Shown here: piece after piece, positions 1-7,828 of the stretch | Layout of the letters: the number at the start of each line of letters is the position of its first letter | Position numbering within the stretch: position 1 is the first letter of the stretch | Assembly (NCBI GenBank): GCA_002343455.1 | Contig: DDSR01000300.1 | Location: 293-19,600, forward strand | Direction of reading: 5' to 3' | Length of the DNA: 19,308 nt | Source of the DNA: Deltaproteobacteria bacterium UBA2385 | GTDB taxonomy: Bacteria; Myxococcota_A; UBA796; UBA2385 | Notes under the pieces: model-generated | The model's database searches: none | What the model saw: the letters and a program-made list of their open reading frames with translations, nothing else | Told to the model about the DNA's origin: nothing | Made by a program: the position numbers and the translations under genes

Positions 1-844
1 CCCCCCCCGCGCCGCCATCCCCACCGGCGCCGCCGTCTCCGCCACCGCCGCCGTCTCCGGCGCCGCCGTCCCCGGCCCCGCCGTCACCGCTGCCGCTCAG
101 GTCGACGTAGCCCTCGACCCAGGAGATGTACTTGTCGACGCGGGTCACGCCGGCGCCGCCGCCCTCGCAGGTGGTGCGGCTGGAGGAGTAGGCGAAGACG
201 AAGGAGTTGACGCCGGCCAGCTCGAAGCTGCCGCCGACCGACTCCAGCGCCGCCCCGCCCGAGTCGCCCGAGCAGAGGTTCTGCTCGTCGGCCTCGTCCA
301 GGCTGTAGATGAAGCTGCCGTCGTAGTCCGCGACCGGCATCTCGGCGTAGCGCTTGTAGCCGGAGCCGCCGCCGTTGTCGGTGGTGATGCCGTAGCCGAC
401 GTAGGTGAGCTCCTTGCCGTACCAGCTGGAGTTGACGCTGTCCCGGTTGAGCTCGTAGGGCGTGACGCTGTTGATGGCGGTCTTCAGCTCCATCAGCCCG
501 ATGTCGTTGGCCAGGGTGTTGGCGTTGTAGGAGGCGTGCGGCAGCAGCCGCTTGGCCTCGGCGTAGTCGGTGATGTTGTCGTAGATGTCGGCGCCGACGG
601 TGAAGTAGACCGTGTAGCCGTTGAGGTCCTGCAGGCAGTGGGCCGCGGTGAGGACCCAGCTGTCCTCGATCAGGGTCCCGGAGCAGAACTGGTAGCAGTA
701 GCTGTCGCCGTAGCAGGCCACCAAGGCGCCGACGGCCTTGTAGTTGCTGGTGGTGCTCCCGTTGACGATGGGCGGAGCCGTGGCCCCGTCCTGGGCGCTC
801 GCAGGTGTGGCGAGGGCCATGCTGAGGAGGAAGATCGGGGTCAT
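1..844 (-). CDS. Secreted S1-family (chymotrypsin-fold) serine protease with Gly/Asp-rich tail, 3' end outside window
   Basis: Likely an extracellular or surface peptidase. The translation starts with a signal peptide (about residues 1-18, ending ASAQ). A short propeptide follows, then IVNG in the place of the IVGG activation site. The triad is visible: H69 in TAAHC, D114 in NDIGL and S195 in CSGDSGG. C54/C70 fit the usual disulfide beside the histidine. The residue six before the catalytic serine is Asn, not the Asp that gives trypsin its Lys/Arg preference, so the specificity is probably not tryptic. From about residue 250 the chain becomes a repetitive Gly/Asp/Ala tract (DGGAGDGG type) and runs off the window. 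In Myxococcota such linkers often precede a C-terminal sorting tail, which cannot be checked here. The start ATG at 844 has GGAG seven bases upstream. A longer open frame on this strand (857-84) is an out-of-frame Arg/Gln-rich shadow. Confidence 0.9.
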   Translation of the reverse strand, partial: MTPIFLLSMALATPASAQDGATAPPIVNGSTTSNYKAVGALVACYGDSYCYQFCSGTLIEDSWVLTAAHCLQDLNGYTVYFTVGADIYDNITDYAEAKRLLPHASYNANTLANDIGLMELKTAINSVTPYELNRDSVNSSWYGKELTYVGYGITTDNGGGSGYKRYAEMPVADYDGSFIYSLDEADEQNLCSGDSGGAALESVGGSFELAGVNSFVFAYSSSRTTCEGGGAGVTRVDKYISWVEGYVDLSGSGDGGAGDGGAGDGGGGGDGGAGGDGGAGG

Positions 845-888
845 TGGAGGGCTCCACGAAGGGGGGGTCGTCACGAGGATAGTCGCCT

Positions 889-911
889 CATCGGTCAGGG
901 CAGTGACGATG
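889..911 (-). terminator. Stem-loop just after the menaquinone operon, possible terminator or 3' end hairpin
   Basis: On the plus strand, CATCGGTCA (889-897) and TGACGATG (904-911) pair as an 8-bp stem with one bulged base around a six-base loop. It begins four bases after the stop of the last operon gene and sits before the protease gene on the same strand. No T-run follows, so it is not a classic intrinsic terminator. It may terminate weakly or protect the transcript's 3' end. Confidence 0.35.
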
Positions 912-914
912 GTG

Positions 915-1784
915 TCAAGAAATGGATCCGGCGACGATCGCGACAAGGACGCCCATCCCGACCCAGCCATTCATGGCGAAGAAGGCTTGATCCAGCCGGG
1001 AGAGGTCGCCGGGCCGCACCAGGGTGTGCTCCCAGACCAGCAGCGCGGTGATCACGCCCAGCCCGACCAGGTACGGCCAGCCCAGCGAGACGGAGAAGGG
1101 CAAGGCGCCCAGCAGCAGCACGGTCAGCAGGTGCAGGCCCTCGCTGACCCGCAGGGCGCCTCGCTCTCCCAGGGCGACGGGGATGCTGTGCAGTCCGGCC
1201 TGCCGGTCGAAGTCCCGGTCCTGCAGGCTGTAGAGCACGTCGAAGCCGGCGACCCAGCTCAGGACGGCCCCGCCCAGCAGCAAGGCGGGCGCCTGCACCC
1301 CCCCGGTGAGGCCGATCCAGACCGCCACCGGCGCCAGCCCCAGGGCGAGGCCCAGCAGGAGGTGGCAGAGCGCGGTGAAGCGCTTGGTCAGCGAGTAGCC
1401 CCACAGCACCAGCAGCGCGACGGGGGAGAGCAGCAGGCAGGTCCGGTGCAGCATCGCCGAAGCCAGCACGAAGAGCGCGGTGAAGCCCAGGGTCAGCGCC
1501 CAGGCCACCGCCGGCGTCATCCGCCCGGCCGGCAGGGCGCGCCCCTGGGTGCGCGGGTTGGCCGCGTCCAGTCGGCGGTCGACGATGCGGTTGAAGCCCA
1601 TCGCCGAGGAGCGCGCGCCGACCATGGCCACCAGCAGCCAGACCCACTGCGCCGCCTCGATCTCCTGCTGTCGGGAGACCAGCCAGGCGGCGGCCAGGGC
1701 GAAGGGCAGCGCGAAGATGGAGTGGGAGAGCTTGATGTCCCCCGCGAAGGCCAGCGCCTGCCGCCCGAGCTGCGAGAGGGTCAC
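915..1784 (-). CDS. mqnP: UbiA-family prenyltransferase, MqnP type (menaquinone late step)
   Basis: This 289-residue membrane enzyme should transfer the polyprenyl chain onto the aromatic acid from the futalosine route (or onto 4-hydroxybenzoate, its UbiA relative's substrate). The two Asp-rich Mg-diphosphate motifs of the UbiA family are present: N65-RIV-D69-RRLD, followed by ANPRTQGR, and D189-RDF-D193, followed by RQAGLHSIP. About eight or nine hydrophobic segments fit the family's all-helical bundle. The start is GTG at 1784, whose GTGA overlaps the upstream amidohydrolase stop by four bases, so translational coupling is likely. The menaquinone cluster favours MqnP over ubiquinone UbiA. 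It is the last gene of the operon, and the UbiD-type decarboxylase that should act next is not in the window. Confidence 0.9.
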   Translation of the reverse strand: MTLSQLGRQALAFAGDIKLSHSIFALPFALAAAWLVSRQQEIEAAQWVWLLVAMVGARSSAMGFNRIVDRRLDAANPRTQGRALPAGRMTPAVAWALTLGFTALFVLASAMLHRTCLLLSPVALLVLWGYSLTKRFTALCHLLLGLALGLAPVAVWIGLTGGVQAPALLLGGAVLSWVAGFDVLYSLQDRDFDRQAGLHSIPVALGERGALRVSEGLHLLTVLLLGALPFSVSLGWPYLVGLGVITALLVWEHTLVRPGDLSRLDQAFFAMNGWVGMGVLVAIVAGSIS

Positions 1785-2980
1785 GCCGCGCCGACCGGCG
1801 GGCTGAGCCAGCGTCGGGGCCAGCGGGTGCCGTCCAGCAGCGTCGAGGCGGGGTCCTCGGTGCGAGGGATGGAGACCAGGACCAGCCCGTGCTCCGCGCC
1901 GGGGTACAGCGAGCCGCGGGCGAGGGCGGTGGCCCGGGTCTTGGGACCCTCCACCAGCAGCCGGCTGCCGCCGATGGTCAGGGCCTCGATCCAGACGGCG
2001 GGAGCGACGGTCGGGAACCGCGCGGCCAGGGTGGCGGCCTCGGCCAGCAGGTCCATGTCCGGCGCGCTGGCCAGGCTGTCGGTGCCGATCGCCAGCGGGA
2101 TCCCCCGCGCGATCATGGCGGGCACATCGGGCAGCCGACCGCCGATGTGCAGGTTGGATCGCGGGCAGAGCACCACGACGCTGCCGCTGCGGGCGATGCG
2201 GTCCAGGTCGGCCTCTCCGGTGTGGACGCAGTGCACCAGCCCCAGGTGAGGCCCCAGCACCCCCAGCTCGTCGAGCAGGGCGACGGTGCTCTGGGCCTGC
2301 CCGATCCGGCCTCGCCACTGGCGCCCCAGGCGGTCCAGGAAGTCCGCCCAGCTCCCTGACTGTTCGCGCAGCAGGCGCCCGTCTTCGGGGTCCTCGTCGC
2401 AGTGGAAGGTGCGCGCGGGTCCAGGCAGGCCGGTCGGCTGGAGCACCTCGGCGATCAGGTCGGCCGAGCAGGACACGACCGCGTGGCAGGTCTCGACCGC
2501 GGGGATGCCCGGCGCCAGCAGCAGGCGCGCGGCCTGGCTGTGCGCGGCCTCGCAGCGCTCCGGCTCGATGCCGATCAGCTCGATCTGCCCCAGGGCGCGC
2601 ATCGGCGAGTCGGCCAGCAGAGGCAGGGGAGCCCCAGAGTTGGTGGTGTCGACGATCGCGGCCGTGCCAGCCTCGTAGGCCTCGTCGATGGCCGTCCGGA
2701 TGGCCTCGTCCTGGGGGGGGCGGCGCCGGGCCAGCAGGGCCATCGCCCAGCTGCTGAGGCCGTGCCCGCCGATGACCTGCTGGCGGAGATCGGAGAGCTC
2801 CAGGTGGGCGTGGGCGTTGACAAAGCCCGGCAGCAGCATGCCGCTGTGGCTGGAGGCGTCGGCCTCGTCCAGGGCGTTGACCCGCAGCTCGGCGATGCGG
2901 CCGCGCGAGTCCATGACGATCTCGCCCCCTCGTTGAGGGCCCCCGGGGGTCCAGATCCAGTCGGCGCGGTGTCGCTGCAT
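1781..2980 (-). CDS. mqnX: Amidohydrolase, probable aminodeoxyfutalosine deaminase
   Basis: This 399-residue metal-dependent amidohydrolase most likely deaminates 6-amino-6-deoxyfutalosine, made by MqnE, to futalosine. Visible metal and active-site motifs are H57-A-H59 in GFVNAHAHLELSD, H193 in FHCDEDPED, the LGLVHCVH segment (H250), CPRSN, and D301 in GTDSLASAPDMD. The N-terminal ~50 residues form the small beta-sandwich typical of the cytosine-deaminase/TRZ-like group. The assignment to MqnX rests mainly on context: it lies eight bases downstream of the MqnE-MqnA fusion and overlaps mqnP. The ATG at 2980 has only a weak ribosome-binding site (AAGACC), so it may depend on coupling. Other amidohydrolase substrates (guanine, chlorohydrolase-like) cannot be excluded from motifs alone. 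Confidence 0.82.
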   Translation of the reverse strand: MQRHRADWIWTPGGPQRGGEIVMDSRGRIAELRVNALDEADASSHSGMLLPGFVNAHAHLELSDLRQQVIGGHGLSSWAMALLARRRPPQDEAIRTAIDEAYEAGTAAIVDTTNSGAPLPLLADSPMRALGQIELIGIEPERCEAAHSQAARLLLAPGIPAVETCHAVVSCSADLIAEVLQPTGLPGPARTFHCDEDPEDGRLLREQSGSWADFLDRLGRQWRGRIGQAQSTVALLDELGVLGPHLGLVHCVHTGEADLDRIARSGSVVVLCPRSNLHIGGRLPDVPAMIARGIPLAIGTDSLASAPDMDLLAEAATLAARFPTVAPAVWIEALTIGGSRLLVEGPKTRATALARGSLYPGAEHGLVLVSIPRTEDPASTLLDGTRWPRRWLSPPVGAA

Positions 2981-2988
2981 GCGAGGTC

Positions 2989-5361
2989 TTAGCGTGCGGG
3001 CGAGGCGGTCGCCTCGGGGGAGCGTCGGTCTTCCAGGGGGCGGGCCTGGATCGGGCTCGCGCCGGTCAGCATGGCGAGCTGGCTGGCCGTCTGTCCCTCC
3101 CAGGCCGGGTCGACGCGGACCTCGGCCAAGTCGCCGAGCACGATGCGGGCGAGGCAGACCAGGCGCAGCCAGCCGACGACGCTGTCGTCCTGCTCGCCGA
3201 CCTGCTCACGCCCCGGGTGGGCACGCCGCACCTCGACCGCGCTCAGCCCCGCGGACCGGGCTTCGCGCATGTCCTGGACCTGGTCCTCGGGGCGTTCGCC
3301 TCGCCCGTGCCAGAGCACCCGGGGCGCGGCCTCTCCCGCGCTCGACCCGGCGGGAGGCAGGGCGGCCGCGGCGGCCATCAGCTCGCTGAGCGGCTCGTCC
3401 AGCAGCAGGCGCAGCAGCTCGTCCGAGCGAGGCGGGGGGGCCGGCAGCTCGCGCGGAGGCGGGTAGAGGGCGATGTCTTCGTGCCGGGTCAGGCCGGCCC
3501 GGTGGGCCAGGGCAGCGAAGCGGCGCAGGCCCATCATGGCGGCGTCGTCGAGCGGGAAGCGGATGCGCTCGCGCAGGTAGTGGGCGTCGGCGGCGGGGGC
3601 CTGGTCCAGCTCGGCGATTCCGCGCAGGCCCGCCTCACGGACGGCCTCGACCACGTCGGGTTCCAGGCCCTCGGGCCCGGCCCAGACGGCGAAGACGAAG
3701 GGCAGGCCCGTCCAGGCCTTCCACTCGGCCCCCAGGTCGACCCGGCAGCTCAGCCGCTCGGGCAGCTGCCGGGCGGCGTCGCCGATCACCAGGGCCGCGG
3801 TCCGCCCGCGGGCGCGCTCCAGGCCGCAGCCGGGGGGGCCGTCGATCACGCGCAGATCGGGCCGGACCCGGCCGGCGAGCGGTCCCTGGCTCAGCAGCAG
3901 GCGGGCCAGCAGGACGCTGGTGCGGCTGACCCCGTCCAGGACGACCTCCTCCCACTCTTCGGGGGGCGCCTCGGCCACCAGCAGGACGCTGTCGACGGGA
4001 CCGTCGCAGCCGATGCAGAGATCGGGGACGACCCGAAGCGACGGGTCCTCCAGCAGGGCGCCCACCGGCAGCAGCGCGAGGTCGATCTCGCCCTGGGCGA
4101 GCCAGCGGGCCACCTCGTAGGGGTGCCCCAGGCGGGGTTCGCCCAGCGGCGCGAGGTGGCGGACCAGGGGCCAGGCGTTGCGGTAGCCGACCACGCCCAG
4201 GCGGGCCCGGGGGAGGGGGGCAGGCCGCCGGGCGGGGTCGTCCCGGCGCACGATCCGGTAGCGGGTGTCGCGCTCCAGCGGCAGGCGCGCGGCCCGCTCG
4301 ATCAGCCGCACCAGGTCCGACCGACCCAGGCCCTGGGGCGTGCTGGCGCCGGCCATGTGGTAGATGTGCTCCTCGCGCACCGTGCCGTCCAGGTCGTCGG
4401 CCCCGAAGTGCAGCGAGGCCTGCGCCACCTCCAGCCCCAACATCGGCCAGTAGGCCTTGATGTGCGGGATGTTGTCCAGCATCAGGCGGCTGAGCGCGAT
4501 CGTGCGCAGGCAGCTCTCGCCGTCGGGGGACTTCAGCCGGCGCAGGCGGTTGCCCTCGTTGTGGAAGCGCAGGGGGATGAAGGTCTGGAAGGCGGCGGGA
4601 GAGCGGGCGAGGCTCTCGTCCTGCAGCTCCCGCAGCCGGACGAGGTGGTCGACGCGCTCCTCGACTGTCTCGATGCTGCCGAAGAGCATGGTGCAGTTGC
4701 TGGCCATGCCCAGCCGATGCGCGACCCGGTGGACCTCCAGCCAGCCGTCGGCGTCGACCTTGTCGTGGCAGAGCTTGCGGCGGGCCCGCTCGGCGAAGAT
4801 CTCGGCCCCGCCGCCGGGCAGGCTGTCCAGCCCCGCCTCGCGCAGGGCCTCCAGCACCGCCTGGACGCTCATGCCGTACTTCTCGGCGTAGTAGTGGATC
4901 TCGACCGCGGTGAAGCCCTTGATGTGCAGGTCGGGGCGCTCGGCCTTCAGGGCTCGCAGCAGCTCGGTGTAGTACGAGAAGGGCAGGTCGGGGTTCAGCC
5001 CGTTGACGGTGTGGACCTCGGTCACCAGCACATCGGAGAGCGCCCGCACCCGGTCGACCGCCGCCTCGATGCTCAGCGTCCAGGCCTCGGCGTCGCCGGT
5101 CTTCAGCCGGGCGAAGCTGCAGAAGATGCAGCTGGCCTCGCAGACGTTGGTCGCGTTGATGTGCAGGTTGCGGTTGAAGCAGCAGAGGTCCCCGTGGCGA
5201 CGCTCGCGCTCGCGGTTGGCCAGCAGGCCCACGGCCAGCAGATCGGGGCAGCGGTACAGGCGCAGGCCGTCCTGCGGATCCAGGCGCAGCCCGGCGTCGA
5301 GCTTCTCGCGCAGATCGTCCAGGCCGGCCCGTCGGAGGTGGGCGAGGGAAACGTCGTTCAT
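2989..5361 (-). CDS. mqnE/mqnA: MqnE-MqnA fusion: aminofutalosine synthase plus chorismate dehydratase, with an extra C-terminal region
   Basis: One 790-residue chain carries two futalosine-pathway enzymes. Residues 1 to ~372 are a radical-SAM MqnE (aminodeoxyfutalosine synthase). The cluster motif is C74-EAS-C78-IF-C81, followed by family blocks around HTVNGLNPDLP, GFTAVEIHYYAEKYG, LPGGGAEIF, LRFHNEGN and NIPHIKAYWPMLG. Residues ~385-635 are MqnA (chorismate dehydratase, periplasmic-binding-protein fold), with GVVGYRNAWPL, LDGVSRTSVLLARLLL and EWKAWTGLPFVFAVW. Residues ~643-790 form a third region. Its LRLVCLARIVLGDLAEVRV stretch resembles the C-terminal helix-strand of MqnE/MqnC (compare LRTIALSRLMLDNIPHIKAY at 285-304), but it has no CxxxCxxC. 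MqnA makes 3-enolpyruvyl-benzoate, the substrate MqnE joins to SAM, so the fusion links successive steps. The start ATG at 5361 overlaps the ubiX stop as ATGA. Confidence 0.93.
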   Translation of the reverse strand: MNDVSLAHLRRAGLDDLREKLDAGLRLDPQDGLRLYRCPDLLAVGLLANRERERRHGDLCCFNRNLHINATNVCEASCIFCSFARLKTGDAEAWTLSIEAAVDRVRALSDVLVTEVHTVNGLNPDLPFSYYTELLRALKAERPDLHIKGFTAVEIHYYAEKYGMSVQAVLEALREAGLDSLPGGGAEIFAERARRKLCHDKVDADGWLEVHRVAHRLGMASNCTMLFGSIETVEERVDHLVRLRELQDESLARSPAAFQTFIPLRFHNEGNRLRRLKSPDGESCLRTIALSRLMLDNIPHIKAYWPMLGLEVAQASLHFGADDLDGTVREEHIYHMAGASTPQGLGRSDLVRLIERAARLPLERDTRYRIVRRDDPARRPAPLPRARLGVVGYRNAWPLVRHLAPLGEPRLGHPYEVARWLAQGEIDLALLPVGALLEDPSLRVVPDLCIGCDGPVDSVLLVAEAPPEEWEEVVLDGVSRTSVLLARLLLSQGPLAGRVRPDLRVIDGPPGCGLERARGRTAALVIGDAARQLPERLSCRVDLGAEWKAWTGLPFVFAVWAGPEGLEPDVVEAVREAGLRGIAELDQAPAADAHYLRERIRFPLDDAAMMGLRRFAALAHRAGLTRHEDIALYPPPRELPAPPPRSDELLRLLLDEPLSELMAAAAALPPAGSSAGEAAPRVLWHGRGERPEDQVQDMREARSAGLSAVEVRRAHPGREQVGEQDDSVVGWLRLVCLARIVLGDLAEVRVDPAWEGQTASQLAMLTGASPIQARPLEDRRSPEATASPAR

Positions 5362-5942
5362 TCGTCCTCCCGGGCGGAGGGCCCGCGGCCGCTCCAGCGG
5401 GGCATCAGGGAGTTGTCGACGCCGAGCTGGTCGAGCACCCGGGCGACGACGGTGTCCAGCAGGGCGTCGATGGTGGCCGGCCCGCTGTAGAAGGAGGGCG
5501 AGGCCGGCAGGATGGTGGCCCCGGCCTCGATGCAGAGGGCCATGTTGCGCACATGGATCAGCGAGTAGGGGCTCTCCCGCAGCACAATCACCAGCGGGCG
5601 GCGCTCCTTGAGGGTCACGTCGGCGGCCCGACTGACCAGGTCGCTGCTGATGCCGTGGGCGATGCGGGCCATCTGGCCGGCCGAGCAGGGGATGATCACC
5701 ATCCCGTCGTAGCGGGCCGAGCCGCTGGCCATCGCCGCGGCCATGTCCTGGTGATGCCAGGTCGGGAAGCCGTAGGCCTGCGGGTCGGTGCCGACCTCGT
5801 CCGCCCAGCACATGCGGCCGATGCGGGTGAAGACGAGGTGCGGCTCGACCAGCCCCTTGCCGGGCCCGGCGCAGAAGTCGAGCAGGCGCCGGGCGTAGGG
5901 GCTGCCCGAGGCGCCGCCGACCGCGACGACGAGGCGCTTCAC
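5358..5942 (-). CDS. ubiX: UbiX-type flavin prenyltransferase
   Basis: This 194-residue protein should attach a prenyl group to FMN, giving the prenyl-FMN cofactor required by UbiD-type decarboxylases. Family blocks are clear: AVGGASGSPYA at the N-terminus (FMN binding), IIPCSAGQMARIAHGISSDL with C86, RAADVTLKERRPLVIV, RESPYSLIHVRNM, and ATILPASPSFYSGP. The length matches the family (about 190-200). The start is GTG at 5942, whose GTGA overlaps the ubiE stop. In the futalosine pathway a UbiX/UbiD pair decarboxylates the prenylated dihydroxynaphthoate, which fits the position between the methyltransferase and mqnE. No UbiD is present in the window. An unrelated long open frame extends upstream past 5942 but belongs to the ubiE shadow. 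Confidence 0.94.
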   Translation of the reverse strand: MKRLVVAVGGASGSPYARRLLDFCAGPGKGLVEPHLVFTRIGRMCWADEVGTDPQAYGFPTWHHQDMAAAMASGSARYDGMVIIPCSAGQMARIAHGISSDLVSRAADVTLKERRPLVIVLRESPYSLIHVRNMALCIEAGATILPASPSFYSGPATIDALLDTVVARVLDQLGVDNSLMPRWSGRGPSAREDE

Positions 5943-6706
5943 GGCTCCACCACGGCGGTGACCTGGGTCGTCGGCTGGCGGATGGCGATGACGAGGCCGG
6001 CGACCGGCGGGAAGACCTCGCGGCCCAGGGGGGCCAGGCCCAGGCGATGGCAGAGGGCCTCGAACTCCTGGCGGGTCATGAAGGCCTCGATGCTGGTGGA
6101 GAGGTAGTCGTAGGCCTCGCGCGAGCCGGTCAGCCAGCCGCCGATCAGCGGCACGAGGTAGCGGTTGTAGCTGTCCTGGACCAGCCGGGAGAGGGCGCTT
6201 CGGGGGCGAAAGAGCTCCAGCACCACCAGCCGGCCGCCCGGGCGCAGGACCCGCGCGCACTCGGCCAGGGCCAGGGGCAGGTCGGGCACGTTGCGCAGCC
6301 CGAAGCCGCAGACGATGCCGTCGACGCTGGCGTCGGGCAGGGGCAGCGAGCGCGCGTCAGCGACGACGATCTCCACGGGCGCGCCGGGAGGCAGGCGGGT
6401 GGCCCCCTGGTTCAGCATGGCCTCGGAGAAGTCCAGGGCGACGATCCGGGTGGCGCCGGCCTTCAGCAGCAGCTCGGTCATGTCCATCGTGCCGGCGCAG
6501 AGGTCCAGCACCTCGCCCCGAGCCTTGGGGCCCAGCGAGGCGATGGCCGCCGCCCGCCAGCGCCGGTCGAAGCCCAGGCTGAGCACGCGGTTGGTCAGGT
6601 CGTAGCGGGGCGCGATGCGGTCGAACATCCGCTGGACGGCGGGCCCCCGCTCGGGGTGCCCCGCCAGGCTGGCAACGGAGGGCTCGGCCTCGGGCTGCGG
6701 CTCCAT
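5939..6706 (-). CDS. ubiE: Demethylmenaquinone methyltransferase (UbiE/MenG)
   Basis: This 255-residue SAM-dependent methyltransferase catalyses the last menaquinone step, C-methylation of demethylmenaquinone. UbiE signatures are complete: MFDRIAPRYDLTNRVLSLG at the N-terminus, the SAM-binding VLDLCAGTMDMTELLL, VVADARSLPLPDASVDGI, CGFGLRNVPD, ARVLRPGGRLVVLEL, and a C-terminal YDYLSTSIEAFMTRQEF. The length is normal for the family. The ATG at 6706 shares its A with the preceding stop (TGATG), giving a one-base overlap with the prenyl synthase. A futalosine-type neighbourhood indicates that menaquinone rather than ubiquinone is the product. Confidence 0.95.
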   Translation of the reverse strand: MEPQPEAEPSVASLAGHPERGPAVQRMFDRIAPRYDLTNRVLSLGFDRRWRAAAIASLGPKARGEVLDLCAGTMDMTELLLKAGATRIVALDFSEAMLNQGATRLPPGAPVEIVVADARSLPLPDASVDGIVCGFGLRNVPDLPLALAECARVLRPGGRLVVLELFRPRSALSRLVQDSYNRYLVPLIGGWLTGSREAYDYLSTSIEAFMTRQEFEALCHRLGLAPLGREVFPPVAGLVIAIRQPTTQVTAVVEP

Positions 6707-7740
6707 CAGGCGACCCGCTCGACGAGGTGGGTCCCCAGCGCCAGCAGGCCGTCGCGGTAGGGGCTGTCCGGCAGCACGTCGAGGGCCTCCTGCCCCCGCC
6801 GGACCCGCGCCCGGGCGAACTCGAGCGCCTCGTCGCAGGCGCCGGTGGCGCGCACCTCGGCGATCATGGCCGGGATGCGCTCGGGCGAGGGTGGCCCCTT
6901 GCGCAGCCTCGCCCGCAGCTCGGGCTGGTGCCGCATCGCCAGGACCAGCGGCATGGTCAGCTTCCGCTCCGCCAGGTCCTGACCGCGTCGCTTGCCCGTC
7001 AGGCGGCGCTCGCCGACATAGTCGAGCACGTCGTCGGTCACCTGGAAGGCGACGCCGACCTCGTGCCCGTAGGTCTGCAGCGCCGCGGCGGCCGCGTCCT
7101 CTCGCGAGGCCCAGGCCCCAGCGGCCGCGCACCAGGCGATCAGTGAGGCCGACTTCTTCTCGACCACGTCCAGGTAGGTGTCCAGCTCCAGGTCCAGGTT
7201 GCCGGCGTTGACGAGCTGCAGCACCTCGCCCTCGGCCATGGCCGTGACGGTGCGGCCCAGCTCGGTGACGGCGGTGAAGCCGGCCTCTTCGGCCGCCAGC
7301 AGCACGGCCCGGGCCAGGCAGAAGTCACCGGTCAGGATCACGGCGGGGTTGCCGTAGACGGTCTGCGCGGCCGGTCGGCCCCGGCGCTCGGCGGCGTCGT
7401 CGACGACGTCGTCGTGCAGCAGCGATCCCAGGTGCAGCAGCTCGCCCACGCACATCAGGCGCTGGATGTCGCCCTCTCGGCCGACCGCCCGGGCGCCCAG
7501 CGCGGTCAGCAAGGGCCGCATGCGCTTGCCTCCGGCCTGCGCCAGGTAGCGGCCGATCTCGGGCACGGCCGGCACGGTCGAGTGCAGCAGCTCGCCCAGG
7601 CACCCCTCCGTCGCCTGCATCTCGGCGACGACCAGGGCGAAGACCCGCTCGATCGAGGGGGGAGCGCCGCCGGGCAGGACGCTGAGCGGGGCGTGTGCGT
7701 GAAGCCCGACGGCCTCGGCGCGGAGCGGTTGGGTCAGCAT
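6706..7740 (-). CDS. Long-chain trans-polyprenyl diphosphate synthase (IspB/HepT-like)
   Basis: This 344-residue enzyme should build the polyprenyl diphosphate side chain used by the MqnP prenyltransferase at the other end of the operon. Both Asp-rich motifs are intact: D110-D111-VV-D114 in LLHDDVVDDAAERRGR and D236-D237-VL-D240 in FQVTDDVLDYVG. GGKRMRPLL and KKSASLI also match the family. The residues just before the first motif (GSLLH) are small, as in long-chain synthases, so a C35-C50 product is likely. The exact chain length cannot be read from sequence. I chose the ATG at 7740 because AAGGGAG lies six bases upstream. A TTG at 7761 would add seven residues and place that Shine-Dalgarno inside the gene. 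This is the first gene of the operon, with the regulator palindrome 15 bases upstream of its start. Confidence 0.93.
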   Translation of the reverse strand: MLTQPLRAEAVGLHAHAPLSVLPGGAPPSIERVFALVVAEMQATEGCLGELLHSTVPAVPEIGRYLAQAGGKRMRPLLTALGARAVGREGDIQRLMCVGELLHLGSLLHDDVVDDAAERRGRPAAQTVYGNPAVILTGDFCLARAVLLAAEEAGFTAVTELGRTVTAMAEGEVLQLVNAGNLDLELDTYLDVVEKKSASLIAWCAAAGAWASREDAAAAALQTYGHEVGVAFQVTDDVLDYVGERRLTGKRRGQDLAERKLTMPLVLAMRHQPELRARLRKGPPSPERIPAMIAEVRATGACDEALEFARARVRRGQEALDVLPDSPYRDGLLALGTHLVERVA

Positions 7741-7754
7741 GGGCGTCTCCCTTT

Positions 7755-7774
7755 TCTTCAATCGTCATTGAAGA
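7755..7774. promoter_or_regulatory. Perfect palindrome in the divergent spacer, candidate regulator operator
   Basis: TCTTCAAT (7755-7762) and ATTGAAGA (7767-7774) are exact inverted repeats around CGTC. The spacing and AT-richness stand out in a ~70% GC background and suit a dimeric winged-helix repressor. The site lies between the prenyl synthase start (7740) and the regulator gene's strong Shine-Dalgarno (7782-7788), so bound protein could block both directions. That the neighbouring GbsR/MarR protein binds it is an inference. Confidence 0.6.
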
Positions 7775-7828
7775 CACTGAGAAGGAGGGATAACATGCTC
7801 AGCGAGCCCGCAAGGGCGAGGAGGCCGG

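Noticed and set aside
1..95. C-rich tract at the window start as a structural DNA or CRISPR-like repeat
   Set aside because: It is the coding sequence of the protease's Gly/Asp linker, and the units are short and irregular.
744..2249. Plus-strand open frame of ~501 codons and its neighbours over mqnP and mqnX
   Set aside because: Antisense shadow of mqnP and mqnX. The minus-strand frames carry complete family motifs.
3217..5490. Long plus-strand open frame (~757 codons) rich in Gly, Gln, Val, Ala, Asp
   Set aside because: It lies wholly opposite the mqnE-mqnA fusion and ubiX. Its composition is what high-GC codon bias yields in the antisense frame, and it has no domain motifs.
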